Shown here piece by piece: positions 1 through 7,161 of a stretch of DNA of 64,000 nucleotides (its first letter is position 1; each line of letters starts with the position of its first letter). Source of the stretch: Bradyrhizobium sp. CCGUVB4N (GTDB taxonomy: Bacteria > Pseudomonadota > Alphaproteobacteria > Rhizobiales > Xanthobacteraceae). The DNA is taken from contig NZ_JANADP010000001.1 of assembly GCF_024199945.1 (NCBI RefSeq), forward strand, positions 3,348,001-3,412,000, given 5' to 3'. The notes under the pieces were generated by a model, which did no database searches, was not told the DNA's origin, and worked only from the letters and a program-made list of their open reading frames with translations. Position numbers and translations under genes: made by a program.

Positions 1-794
1 TCAAGGCTCGCGACCGCCAGCCCTTCACCTCGCTCGAAGATTTTGCCCGCGACACCGGCCTGCCCAAGCGCGCGCTGATCCTGCTCGCGGATGCCGACGC
101 GTTCCGCTCGCTCGGGCTCGATCGCCGCGAGGCGCTGTGGCAGGTGCGGCGGCTGCCCGACGATGTGGCGCTGCCGCTGTTCGAGGCGGCCACCGCGCGC
201 GAGCAGCCCGACGAGCAGGCTAAGCCACTCCCCGTGATGCCGCGTCCCGAACAGGTCGTCGCCGACTACCAGACCATCCGCTTGTCGCTCAAGGGCCATC
301 CGATGGAATTCCTGCGCGAGATGCTTTCGCGCGAGCGGATCGTCGCCTGCAAGGAGATCAGCCATGAGAACGAGCGGCGCCGCGTCCGCTGCGCTGGCGT
401 GGTGCTGGTGCGGCAGCGGCCGGGCAGCGCCAGCGGCGTCGTGTTCATGACGCTGGAGGACGAGACCGGCATCGCCAATGTCGTGGTGTGGCCCAAGGTC
501 ATGGAGCAGTACCGGAAGGAAGTGATGGGCGCGCGCCTCATCGAGGTCCAGGGCTATATCCAGAGCAGCCCCGAGAAGGTGACGCATCTGATCGCCCAGC
601 GCATGATCGACCGCTCGCACGATCTGGTCGGCCTCGCCAACGACGCCCTGAGCCGCAAGCCTCCGGTGCCGGCAGGCGCCACCGTGATCGAGCCCCTCAA
701 CGAAGACCCCCGCGCCCTCGCGGATATGCCCGCGCAAAAAATCCGCCACCCCCGCAACGTCCGCATCCTGCCGCCATCGCGGGATTTTCATTGA
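1..794 (+). CDS. dnaE2: Error-prone DNA polymerase DnaE2 (ImuC), C-terminal part
   Basis: The frame is open from base 3 and gives the last 263 residues of the SOS mutagenesis polymerase alpha subunit; the start lies upstream of the window. Visible parts are the helix-hairpin-helix-like segment (LEDFARDTGLPKRALILLAD), the family linker DYQTIRLSLKGHPMEFLRE, and an OB-fold containing VVLVRQRPGSASG and MTLEDETG. It ends in RILPPSRDFH, a typical DnaE2 tail. In the known family DnaE2 works with ImuA and ImuB in translesion synthesis after LexA derepression; those partners would be expected just upstream but cannot be seen. The distinction from replicative DnaE1 rests on the OB-fold and tail motifs. 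Confidence 0.93.
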   Translation, partial: KARDRQPFTSLEDFARDTGLPKRALILLADADAFRSLGLDRREALWQVRRLPDDVALPLFEAATAREQPDEQAKPLPVMPRPEQVVADYQTIRLSLKGHPMEFLREMLSRERIVACKEISHENERRRVRCAGVVLVRQRPGSASGVVFMTLEDETGIANVVVWPKVMEQYRKEVMGARLIEVQGYIQSSPEKVTHLIAQRMIDRSHDLVGLANDALSRKPPVPAGATVIEPLNEDPRALADMPAQKIRHPRNVRILPPSRDFH

Positions 795-930
795 GGGGTA
801 TGAACAAGTCGCGGGCATCGGCTGGTCCCGTTCAACGATCCATACGATTTGACTCAAGTCTCTAAGCGTCCTGAAAGCGAGATGCGCCAATATCCTTCGT
901 GGTGTCCGATTTGGACATGAGGGGTGATAT

Positions 931-1635
931 TTGCAGCAACTGGAAACGCCGCAACGATCGCGCGGCCTAGCCGTCGCAGTAAAGCCGGATCGAAGCCCAT
1001 CCCACATCGATAAGCTGGCTCTCTGGTTCTCCAAAGGCAGCACAATCGATGGACTTTGGGTCGGGACATCCGAAAGCAAGCCCCACCCGGCGTTGCGCCG
1101 CGTGGAGGAGGCTCTCCAGCTCATCAAGCGCCACGACGCGCTTGGCTATGCCCGGATCACGCGCGATCTCGACCGGATATGGGTACATCTGCTCCCCAGC
1201 GCCCAAGCACACTATGATCGATCGATGAACGCTTGCGTGCTCGATGAGCGATACATCCTAAGCGACACGATGACACTCGAGCAGATCGCGTCGACCTTCA
1301 TCCATGAAGCGACCCACGCACGCCTTGAGGGCTGGGGAATCTCCTATGTCGAGGCGATGCGTCCCCGGATCGAAGCCATCTGTCTTCGCCGGGAGCTGAG
1401 CTTCCTCTGCAAATTGCCGAACACCGAGGCGTTGCGGGACGAGATCGCGCGTACGTTGGAGTGGTGTGTTGCGAACGATAATGACTACTTTGCCGATGCG
1501 AGCTTTCATGAGCGCAAAGAGGACGGCCAAATCGAAACGTTACGCCATATAAACGCCCCGGGCTGGATCATCAGATGGGCGACCTGGCTGATCCGCAGAA
1601 GGCGCAAACGCGCGTCTGCGTCGCAAGGGTCTTAG
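931..1635 (+). CDS. Hypothetical protein with a HEATH metal-binding motif
   Basis: 234 residues, no recognised family. The striking feature is FIHEATHARLEGWGISY at residues 123-139: H125-E126-x-x-H129 is a gluzincin-type HExxH zinc site in a predicted helix, and later acidic residues such as E148 could be the third ligand (inference). The C-terminus is very basic (WLIRRRRKRASA). There is no signal peptide, so it is probably cytoplasmic. The start is TTG at 931, chosen because a GAGGGG sequence lies about six bases upstream; no in-frame ATG is better placed. It sits alone after dnaE2, separated by 136 bases, and converges with the SDR gene. It could be a metallopeptidase or only a metal-binding relic. 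Confidence 0.7.
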   Translation: MQQLETPQRSRGLAVAVKPDRSPSHIDKLALWFSKGSTIDGLWVGTSESKPHPALRRVEEALQLIKRHDALGYARITRDLDRIWVHLLPSAQAHYDRSMNACVLDERYILSDTMTLEQIASTFIHEATHARLEGWGISYVEAMRPRIEAICLRRELSFLCKLPNTEALRDEIARTLEWCVANDNDYFADASFHERKEDGQIETLRHINAPGWIIRWATWLIRRRRKRASASQGS

Positions 1636-1703
1636 CCGTTGCCGTGGATGGCCGGGACTAGCCCGGCCATGACGGCGGAGAGAGGTTCGCAAACTACGCC
1701 ATT

Positions 1704-2474
1704 CTAGAAATTCACCCGGTTCGAGATCGCGCCGTCCACGATCAGATTGGCGCCGGTCGTGAACGACGAGGCCGGGCTTGCCAGAAACACCGCGGCGTTC
1801 GCGATTTCCTGTGGCGTCGCCATGCGCCCGGTCGGATTACGCTTCATCGCGTCGTTGTAACGCTCGGGCATGTTCTGCTCGATCATATTCCAGACGCCGC
1901 CCTTGAAGTAGACGGTGCCGGGCGACACGACATTCACGCGGATCTTCTTCTTGGCGTATTGCCGCGCCAGTCCCTTGGCCATGTGGATCAGCGCCGCCTT
2001 GATCGGGCCGTAGGAGCTGGCGAGATCGGCCTGCGCCGCCGAGATCGAGGAGATGATGACGAAGGCGGCATCGCCGCGCGTCTCGCCGCTTGTCTCGAGG
2101 AACGGCCGCGCGGCGTCGAACGCATGCACGGCGCCGAGCACGTCGAGCCGGAAATTCTGCTCCCATGACGCGGGATCGTGACCTTGCGCCATCGCGCCGG
2201 CATTGGCGAACAGCAGGTCGATGCCGCCGAGCTCCTTTGCCGCGCCCTCGACCCACGCCTTCAGCGCCGCGCCGTCGGTGACATCGACCGTGCCGCCGGT
2301 GGCGCGGATGCCGCTGGCTTTCAGCTCGGCCACGGCGGCGGCGACTTGCTCCGCATTGCGCGCGCACACGGCAACATTGCTGCCTTCACCAGCCAGCGTC
2401 GCCGCAATTGCCCGACCGATGCCGCGCGTGCCGCCGAGCACGATGGCGTTTTTTCCTTTGAGACCGAGATCCAT
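1704..2474 (-). CDS. SDR family NAD(P)-dependent oxidoreductase
   Basis: 256-residue classical short-chain dehydrogenase/reductase. The Rossmann cofactor loop GGTRGIG is at residues 14-20, the structural NAG motif at 91-93, and the catalytic set is Ser143, Tyr155 and Lys159 (YGPIK, one residue longer than the usual YxxxK context but correctly spaced). The C-terminal TGANLIVDGAISNRVNF is the usual substrate-loop and dimer end. The acidic residue that would dictate NAD preference after the second strand is replaced by an Arg-Asn (CARN), which suggests NADP (inference). Substrate cannot be told. It is followed downstream on the other strand by nothing co-directional, and a small membrane protein gene lies upstream at 67 bases. 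Confidence 0.93.
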   Translation of the reverse strand: MDLGLKGKNAIVLGGTRGIGRAIAATLAGEGSNVAVCARNAEQVAAAVAELKASGIRATGGTVDVTDGAALKAWVEGAAKELGGIDLLFANAGAMAQGHDPASWEQNFRLDVLGAVHAFDAARPFLETSGETRGDAAFVIISSISAAQADLASSYGPIKAALIHMAKGLARQYAKKKIRVNVVSPGTVYFKGGVWNMIEQNMPERYNDAMKRNPTGRMATPQEIANAAVFLASPASSFTTGANLIVDGAISNRVNF

Positions 2475-2540
2475 TGTTTGGGTCTTCCCTTTTTGTTGGT
2501 CGTCACGAGTGTAGCCGCGGAGGCGGAGAAAGTCCTCCCC

Positions 2541-2828
2541 TCACTCCGGCGCAGCCCCCACCGGCGGGCCGCCGGGCGGACGATGCAGGAAGGTCAGCGA
2601 GGCGTAAGCGCCGGCCCAGGAGCCGATCGCCGCGAAAGCGACATAGAACGCGTTTTCGGTGTAGCTGATCACGGCATAGGAGGAGAGCAGATACCAGACT
2701 GCGCTCCAGTTCGCCGCCGGCACGCGCTTGCGCGCAATCACGGCCGAGGTGAACATCACATAGACTGCGTCGGTGGCCGCGGTTGCGACGAACACGGCGC
2801 CTGCGGTGAGGGGATCGATGGCGGCCAT
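2541..2828 (-). CDS. Small three-helix membrane protein
   Basis: 95 residues with three likely membrane segments (about 8-28, 43-60 and 62-80) and a Pro/Gly-rich C-terminal tail. Two short charged or polar links (ARKRVPAAN; SYTEN) separate the helices. I do not recognise the family. The gene begins with ATG at 2828 and its upstream region is cut off after 37 bases by the insertion sequence that begins at 2870, so its native promoter may have been displaced. It is co-directional with the SDR gene 66 bases downstream and could have been cotranscribed with it. Confidence 0.72.
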   Translation of the reverse strand: MAAIDPLTAGAVFVATAATDAVYVMFTSAVIARKRVPAANWSAVWYLLSSYAVISYTENAFYVAFAAIGSWAGAYASLTFLHRPPGGPPVGAAPE

Positions 2829-2869
2829 TGCATTCCCTTATGTGCTAGTGAATGGTCATCGAAAACTAG

Positions 2870-2884
2870 GAGCCCGTCCAGATA
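2870..2884 (+). repeat. Left terminal inverted repeat of the insertion sequence
   Basis: Begins GAGCCCGTCCAGATA; it matches the inward-read right end at 11 of 15 positions. It directly follows the CTAG duplication at 2866-2869. Confidence 0.8.
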
Positions 2885-2919
2885 TCTTTCTGGTTGGCGC
2901 ATTTTGACACGAATCCCGC

Positions 2920-4260
2920 TCATGCGGCCCTTGCGAGGTTAGCGAGCTTCACGAGGTTGTGGGCGGTGCAGATCATCGCCCATTCGGCACGCACGTTGGC
3001 CAGGCCCCGCAACAGGAACTGGCGGAAGCCGCGTGCCTGCTTGATCTGTCCGAACACCGCCTCCACGATCTGCTTTCTTAGCCGGTAGGGGGTGTCGAAG
3101 CCGCCATCGGCAATCTTTTTTCTCATCGCCTGTGTCAGCGGTCCGCCGACCTTGCCGTTGTCGGCGGTGGGGCGCTTGGCGCGTCCGGTGGCGATGTAGC
3201 CGTCGATCCCGCGCTGCTCGAGGCTCGCAAGATTGGCCTCGCTCAGATAGCCGCTGTCGGCGGAAGCTTGTTGTGGCTTGTGGCCGAGATTGGCTTCGAT
3301 GCCATCGACCAGCGGCACCAGTTGGCCATGGTCGCTCGTGCTCGGCGTCAGCCCGTGTGCAACGATGATCTGCGCTTTGCCATCGACGGCCGCCTGCGCG
3401 TTATAACCCTGGATGAAGCCGTCCTTGGTTTTGAGAATGCGGCTTTCAGGATCGGTGAAGTTGCGCTGTGCCTTTGCGGCAGGCTCGTCGGATGGCGGCG
3501 CGGCGGGCTTGCCGGTCTTCTTGCGACCCTCAGCCTCGCGGCTCTTCTGCTTCTCGGCCTCGATGCGACGCTCCTCGTCGGCCGCGGCCTTGGCCTCCGC
3601 CTCCAGCTCAGCCTTGGCCGCAGCGATCCTGGCGATCCGCTTCTGCTTGTCGGCGACCCAGTCGGGCAGTTCGTCGCCACGTTTGGTGCCGTGCAGCTTG
3701 TCGTCTTCGGCATCCGCGGCCTCGGCGGCGGCCAGCCAGCGATCGACCTCGGCCTGCAGTTCGGCTTGGCGCTTCTTCATGTGTCCATAGCTCATCGCCT
3801 TGTGTTTGGACGCATTCGCCCTGATCTTGGTGCCATCGAGCGCGACATGCCCAAGCCGTACCAGCCCAGCCTTCTCGGCGAGCTTCAACACCTGCACGAA
3901 TAGCCCGGCCAGCTGGTTGAGGTGCCGCTTGCGGAACTCGGAGATGGTGCGGAAGTCCGGCGCATCGAGGGCTGCGATCATCATGAAGTCAGCGCGCTCG
4001 ATGCACGCCTTGGCGATGCGCCGGGAGGAGTAGATGCCGCTCGCATAGCCGTTGAGCAGCAGCCCCACCATCAGGCGCGGATCGAACGGCGGCTGGCCGA
4101 GCGCACTCGTGTAGCTGCCGCTAATCTCGGTGAGGTCGAGGCTCTCCCGCACCAGTTCCACGATGAACCGTGACAAGTGGTCCCTTGGTACGAAATCCTG
4201 CACGCTGGGCGGCAGAAGCTGCGGCTGATCAATCTTCCAGAGGCGAAAATACTTGCTCAT
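2920..4260 (-). CDS. IS1182-family transposase (DDE)
   Basis: 446 residues from ATG at 4260; ten further in-frame codons exist upstream, but MSKYFRLWKIDQPQLLPPS is the usual beginning of this family. An N-terminal helical DUF772-type domain is followed by the DDE catalytic fold: first Asp in HVALDGTKIRAN, second in ASADSGYLSEA, and the Glu in IVEAVFGQIKQARGFRQF. A Lys/Glu/Ala-rich coiled-coil stretch of about 100 residues (roughly 160-260) lies between the first and second catalytic strands, typical of the family. The reading frame is intact, so the element may still be active. No passenger gene is present. Confidence 0.94.
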   Translation of the reverse strand: MSKYFRLWKIDQPQLLPPSVQDFVPRDHLSRFIVELVRESLDLTEISGSYTSALGQPPFDPRLMVGLLLNGYASGIYSSRRIAKACIERADFMMIAALDAPDFRTISEFRKRHLNQLAGLFVQVLKLAEKAGLVRLGHVALDGTKIRANASKHKAMSYGHMKKRQAELQAEVDRWLAAAEAADAEDDKLHGTKRGDELPDWVADKQKRIARIAAAKAELEAEAKAAADEERRIEAEKQKSREAEGRKKTGKPAAPPSDEPAAKAQRNFTDPESRILKTKDGFIQGYNAQAAVDGKAQIIVAHGLTPSTSDHGQLVPLVDGIEANLGHKPQQASADSGYLSEANLASLEQRGIDGYIATGRAKRPTADNGKVGGPLTQAMRKKIADGGFDTPYRLRKQIVEAVFGQIKQARGFRQFLLRGLANVRAEWAMICTAHNLVKLANLARAA

Positions 4261-4302
4261 CGCCGCCAATAGAATCAGAAACCCACCCAATTGAACAGGG
4301 AC

Positions 4303-4317
4303 TACTCGGACAGGCTC
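4303..4317 (-). repeat. Right terminal inverted repeat of the insertion sequence
   Basis: Read on the minus strand it begins GAGCCTGTCCGAGTA. The outer ten bases differ from the left end at one position. It is followed by the second CTAG at 4318-4321. Confidence 0.8.
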
Positions 4318-4336
4318 CTAGGGGAGAGAAGAGGCC

Positions 4337-5731
4337 ATGCAAAGCCCTGCCGACATTCTCAGGGATATCTGGACCTCTGCCGGAGGCGATGTCGCGGCCC
4401 TTGAGCGCGTGCGCCTGGCCGGCGACGAGCCGCAGATACCGTCCTCGTTCCGTGTCGCCGTCGCCGGACAAACGACGATCGCCGCTGCCGGCCTTGCCGC
4501 CGCCGAGATCTGGCGGCAACGCAGCGGCGAGGCGCAGGATGTGACCGTCGACATGCGTCACGCCGTCGTCGAATGCCGTTCCGAGCGCTATCTGCGCCTC
4601 GACGACAAGCCGCCGCCTCCGGCCTGGGACGCCATCGCCGGCGTCTACAAGACCGGCGACAACCGTTTCGTGCGCTGCCACACCAATTTTCCGCATCATC
4701 GCGACGCCGTCTGCAAAGTGCTTGGCTGTGTGCCCGAGCGCGAGAAGGTGCAGGCCGCGCTGATGCAATGGAAGGGCGAGGATTTCGAGACGGCCGCCTA
4801 TGCCGCCGGCGGCGTCGTCGCGCTGATGCGCTCCTACGACGAATGGTCGGCGCTGCCGCAGGCGCGCGCGCTGGCCGAGCTGCCGCTGATCTCGATCGAG
4901 AAGATCGGCGATGCTCCGCCCAAGCTTTGGTCCAAAGGCGATCGCCCGCTCGCAGGCCTGCGTGTGCTCGATCTCTCCCGCGTCATCGCCGGTCCCGTCG
5001 CCGGCCGCACGCTCGCTGCGCACGGCGCCGATGTGCTGCTGGTCTCGGGGCCGGACCTGCCCGCGATTCCCTGGCTCACCATCGACACCGGCCGCGGCAA
5101 GCTCACCACCTTCATCGCGCTGAAGAGCGAGGCGGGCCAGGCGCAGATGCGCGCGCTGTTGCAGGACGCCGACATCGTCTCGCAAGGCTATCGCCCGCGC
5201 GCGCTCGCCGCTCTTGGCTTCTCGCCGGAGCAGGCCGCGGAGATCAATCCCGGCATCGTCTACGTCACGCTGTCGGCTTACGGCCATGCCGGCCCCTGGG
5301 CCGAGCGGCGCGGCTTCGATTCGCTGGTGCAGACGACGACCGGCTTCAACGATGCGGAAGGCAAGGCCGCCGGCATCGACGGTCCGAAGGAATTGCCGGC
5401 GCAGATGCTCGATCACGCGACCGGCTATCTGATGGCGTTCGGCGCGATGATGGCCAAGGCGCGCCAGGCCCGTGAAGGCGGCAGCTGGCACGTGCGCGTG
5501 TCGCTGGCGCAGACCGGACGCTGGCTGTGGAATCTCGGTCGGCTCGAAGGCGGTCTCGATACCCCGGATCTTACGGGTGAGGCCGTACATGCTGCGTTCA
5601 TGGAAACGGTGTCATCTGGCTTCGGCACGTTGAAGGCGGTGCGCCATTCGGCTGTGCTGTCGCGGACGCCGGCGCAATGGAGCCGTCCGGCGATGCCGCT
5701 CGGCAGCCATCCGCCGCAATGGCCGGGCTGA
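4337..5731 (+). CDS. CaiB/BaiF family III CoA-transferase, tandem-domain form
   Basis: 464 residues. Residues 205-235 (LAGLRVLDLSRVIAGPVAGR) match what is normally the N-terminus of a family III CoA-transferase, and the likely nucleophile is Asp359 in PAQMLDHATGYL. The first 200 residues look like a degenerate half-domain, so the order is partial domain then catalytic domain, with a short C-terminus. Family members move CoA between carboxylic acids in the cytoplasm; the acids here are unknown. GGGGAGAGA lies just upstream of the ATG, and the insertion sequence ends at the same spot, so any native promoter has been pushed 1.4 kb away unless the element supplies one. Confidence 0.88.
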   Translation: MQSPADILRDIWTSAGGDVAALERVRLAGDEPQIPSSFRVAVAGQTTIAAAGLAAAEIWRQRSGEAQDVTVDMRHAVVECRSERYLRLDDKPPPPAWDAIAGVYKTGDNRFVRCHTNFPHHRDAVCKVLGCVPEREKVQAALMQWKGEDFETAAYAAGGVVALMRSYDEWSALPQARALAELPLISIEKIGDAPPKLWSKGDRPLAGLRVLDLSRVIAGPVAGRTLAAHGADVLLVSGPDLPAIPWLTIDTGRGKLTTFIALKSEAGQAQMRALLQDADIVSQGYRPRALAALGFSPEQAAEINPGIVYVTLSAYGHAGPWAERRGFDSLVQTTTGFNDAEGKAAGIDGPKELPAQMLDHATGYLMAFGAMMAKARQAREGGSWHVRVSLAQTGRWLWNLGRLEGGLDTPDLTGEAVHAAFMETVSSGFGTLKAVRHSAVLSRTPAQWSRPAMPLGSHPPQWPG

Positions 5732-5798
5732 AGCTGACGTGAAGCTGACGTGTCGCAAAATTTTAACGCAAACCGAAGGACGGCCAGCGTTTTTTAGG

Positions 5799-5828
5799 TT
5801 GTTTGCAATCCCAATTCGGCACTATTAG
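5799..5828 (+). promoter_or_regulatory. Candidate sigma-70-type promoter for the efflux pair
   Basis: TTGTTT at 5799-5804 and TATTAG at 5823-5828 are separated by 18 bases, 55 bases before the adaptor start. Matches to consensus are moderate and this is a by-eye call. Confidence 0.28.
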
Positions 5829-5882
5829 CGCGACCGATGAGGCAGCCGTCTGCCGAGATCGTCGCAGACAAGACCGGGCCCC

Positions 5883-7127
5883 ATGGTAGTTGAAAATACC
5901 AAGCGTTTGCAGGTGCTTACAAAACAACGGATGATCGTATCCGTAGTTTTACTGGCGCTTGCCGGGGCCGGCGCCTACGGGTTTCTCTATGCGGGCGTCA
6001 AGGACAAGAACCACTCCGAAGTCTCCAGCCAGTCGCGCAGGAACGCCCAGAATTTCACGCCGACGCCGTCCGAATGGGCGACGCTGACGATCGAGCCGGT
6101 CAATGCCAAGGCCTTCCGCGCCGAGTACGTCACCGAAGGCAAGGTCGCGGTCGATGAAGACCGCTCGACACCGGTGTTCTCGCCTTATGCGGGCCGGGTG
6201 ACCAAGCTGCTCGCCAAGCCGGGCGAGAGCGTGACCCAAGGTCAACCGCTGTTCACAATCGAGGCCGCCGACACCGTGCAGGCCCAGAACGATTTCATCG
6301 CGGCGATGACGTCGCAGAACAAGGCGAAGTCGGCGCTCGAGCTTGCCGACATCCAGTACCGGCGCGCCAAGGATCTCTACGAAGGCCGCGCCATTCCGCT
6401 CAAGGATTATCAGCAGGCGGAGGCCACCCAGGTCCAGGCGCAGAACGACATGCGCTCCGCGGTGACGGCGCTCGAGGCCGCAAACAACAAGCTGCGCATC
6501 CTCGGCTTCACCGACGAGACGATCAAGGCGTTCCAGACCAAGAGCACCATCAATCCGGAGATCACGATCTATGCGCCGATCGCGGGCACGGTCGTGCAGC
6601 GCAAGATCGGCCCCGGGCAATATGTCAGCGCCGGCGCCAGCGACCCGGTTTTCGTGATCGGTGATCTCTCCACCGTCTGGCTCACCGCCTTCGTGCGCGA
6701 GAGCGACGCTGCTCAGGTCAGCATCGGGCAGGACATCAACGTCAACGTCATGGCGCTGCCGGGCCGTCCGCTGACCGCCAAGATCAACTATGTCGCCGCC
6801 GCGATCGATCCCAATACCCGCCGCCTGCTGGTCCGCGCCACCATCGATAACAAGGATGGCCTGCTCAAGCCGGAAATGTTCGCCAATGTCACGATCTATT
6901 CGGCCGGCGACCGCGCGGCGCCTGCGGTGCCGAAGCAGGCGCTGATCTACGAAGGCGACCAGGTGCGCATCTGGGTCGCGCGTGACGACAAATCGGTCGA
7001 GCTCCGCCAGATCAAGATCGGCCTCATCAATGGCAACCTCGTCGAGGTGACCAGCAACCTGAAGCCCGGCGAACGGATCGTCGTCAAAGGCAGTCTGTTC
7101 ATCGACCGCGCGGCGTCCGGTAGCTGA
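5883..7127 (+). CDS. RND efflux periplasmic adaptor (HlyD/CzcB type)
   Basis: 414-residue membrane fusion protein. A short cytoplasmic N-terminus is followed by one membrane anchor (about residues 19-38), then the barrel-sandwich/lipoyl half (VFSPYAGRVTKLLAKPGESV), a coiled-coil hairpin (about 130-200), the second lipoyl half (IYAPIAGTVVQRKIGPGQYV), a beta-barrel and a membrane-proximal domain ending IVVKGSLFIDRAAS. It would bridge the inner-membrane pump encoded 34 bases downstream and an outer-membrane channel. No His-rich metal-binding N-terminus, as in some CusB/CzcB proteins, is visible. The ribosome binding site is weak. Confidence 0.92.
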   Translation: MVVENTKRLQVLTKQRMIVSVVLLALAGAGAYGFLYAGVKDKNHSEVSSQSRRNAQNFTPTPSEWATLTIEPVNAKAFRAEYVTEGKVAVDEDRSTPVFSPYAGRVTKLLAKPGESVTQGQPLFTIEAADTVQAQNDFIAAMTSQNKAKSALELADIQYRRAKDLYEGRAIPLKDYQQAEATQVQAQNDMRSAVTALEAANNKLRILGFTDETIKAFQTKSTINPEITIYAPIAGTVVQRKIGPGQYVSAGASDPVFVIGDLSTVWLTAFVRESDAAQVSIGQDINVNVMALPGRPLTAKINYVAAAIDPNTRRLLVRATIDNKDGLLKPEMFANVTIYSAGDRAAPAVPKQALIYEGDQVRIWVARDDKSVELRQIKIGLINGNLVEVTSNLKPGERIVVKGSLFIDRAASGS

Positions 7128-7161
7128 TCGACGAGCCCCACGAAACTGCGAAAAAAACTGA

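Larger units (their letters stand above)
2866..4321 (-). mobile_element. IS1182-family-like insertion sequence with CTAG target duplication
   Basis: The element proper is 2870-4317 (1,448 bases). Its ends are imperfect inverted repeats: GAGCCCGTCC at the left and, reading inward from the right end, GAGCCTGTCC. Both ends abut the tetranucleotide CTAG (2866-2869 and 4318-4321), read as the target-site duplication. One intact transposase gene fills the element. It lies between a small membrane protein gene (start at 2828) and a CoA-transferase gene whose ribosome binding site begins four bases outside the right end. Intact ORF and clean ends suggest recent insertion (inference). Confidence 0.88.
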
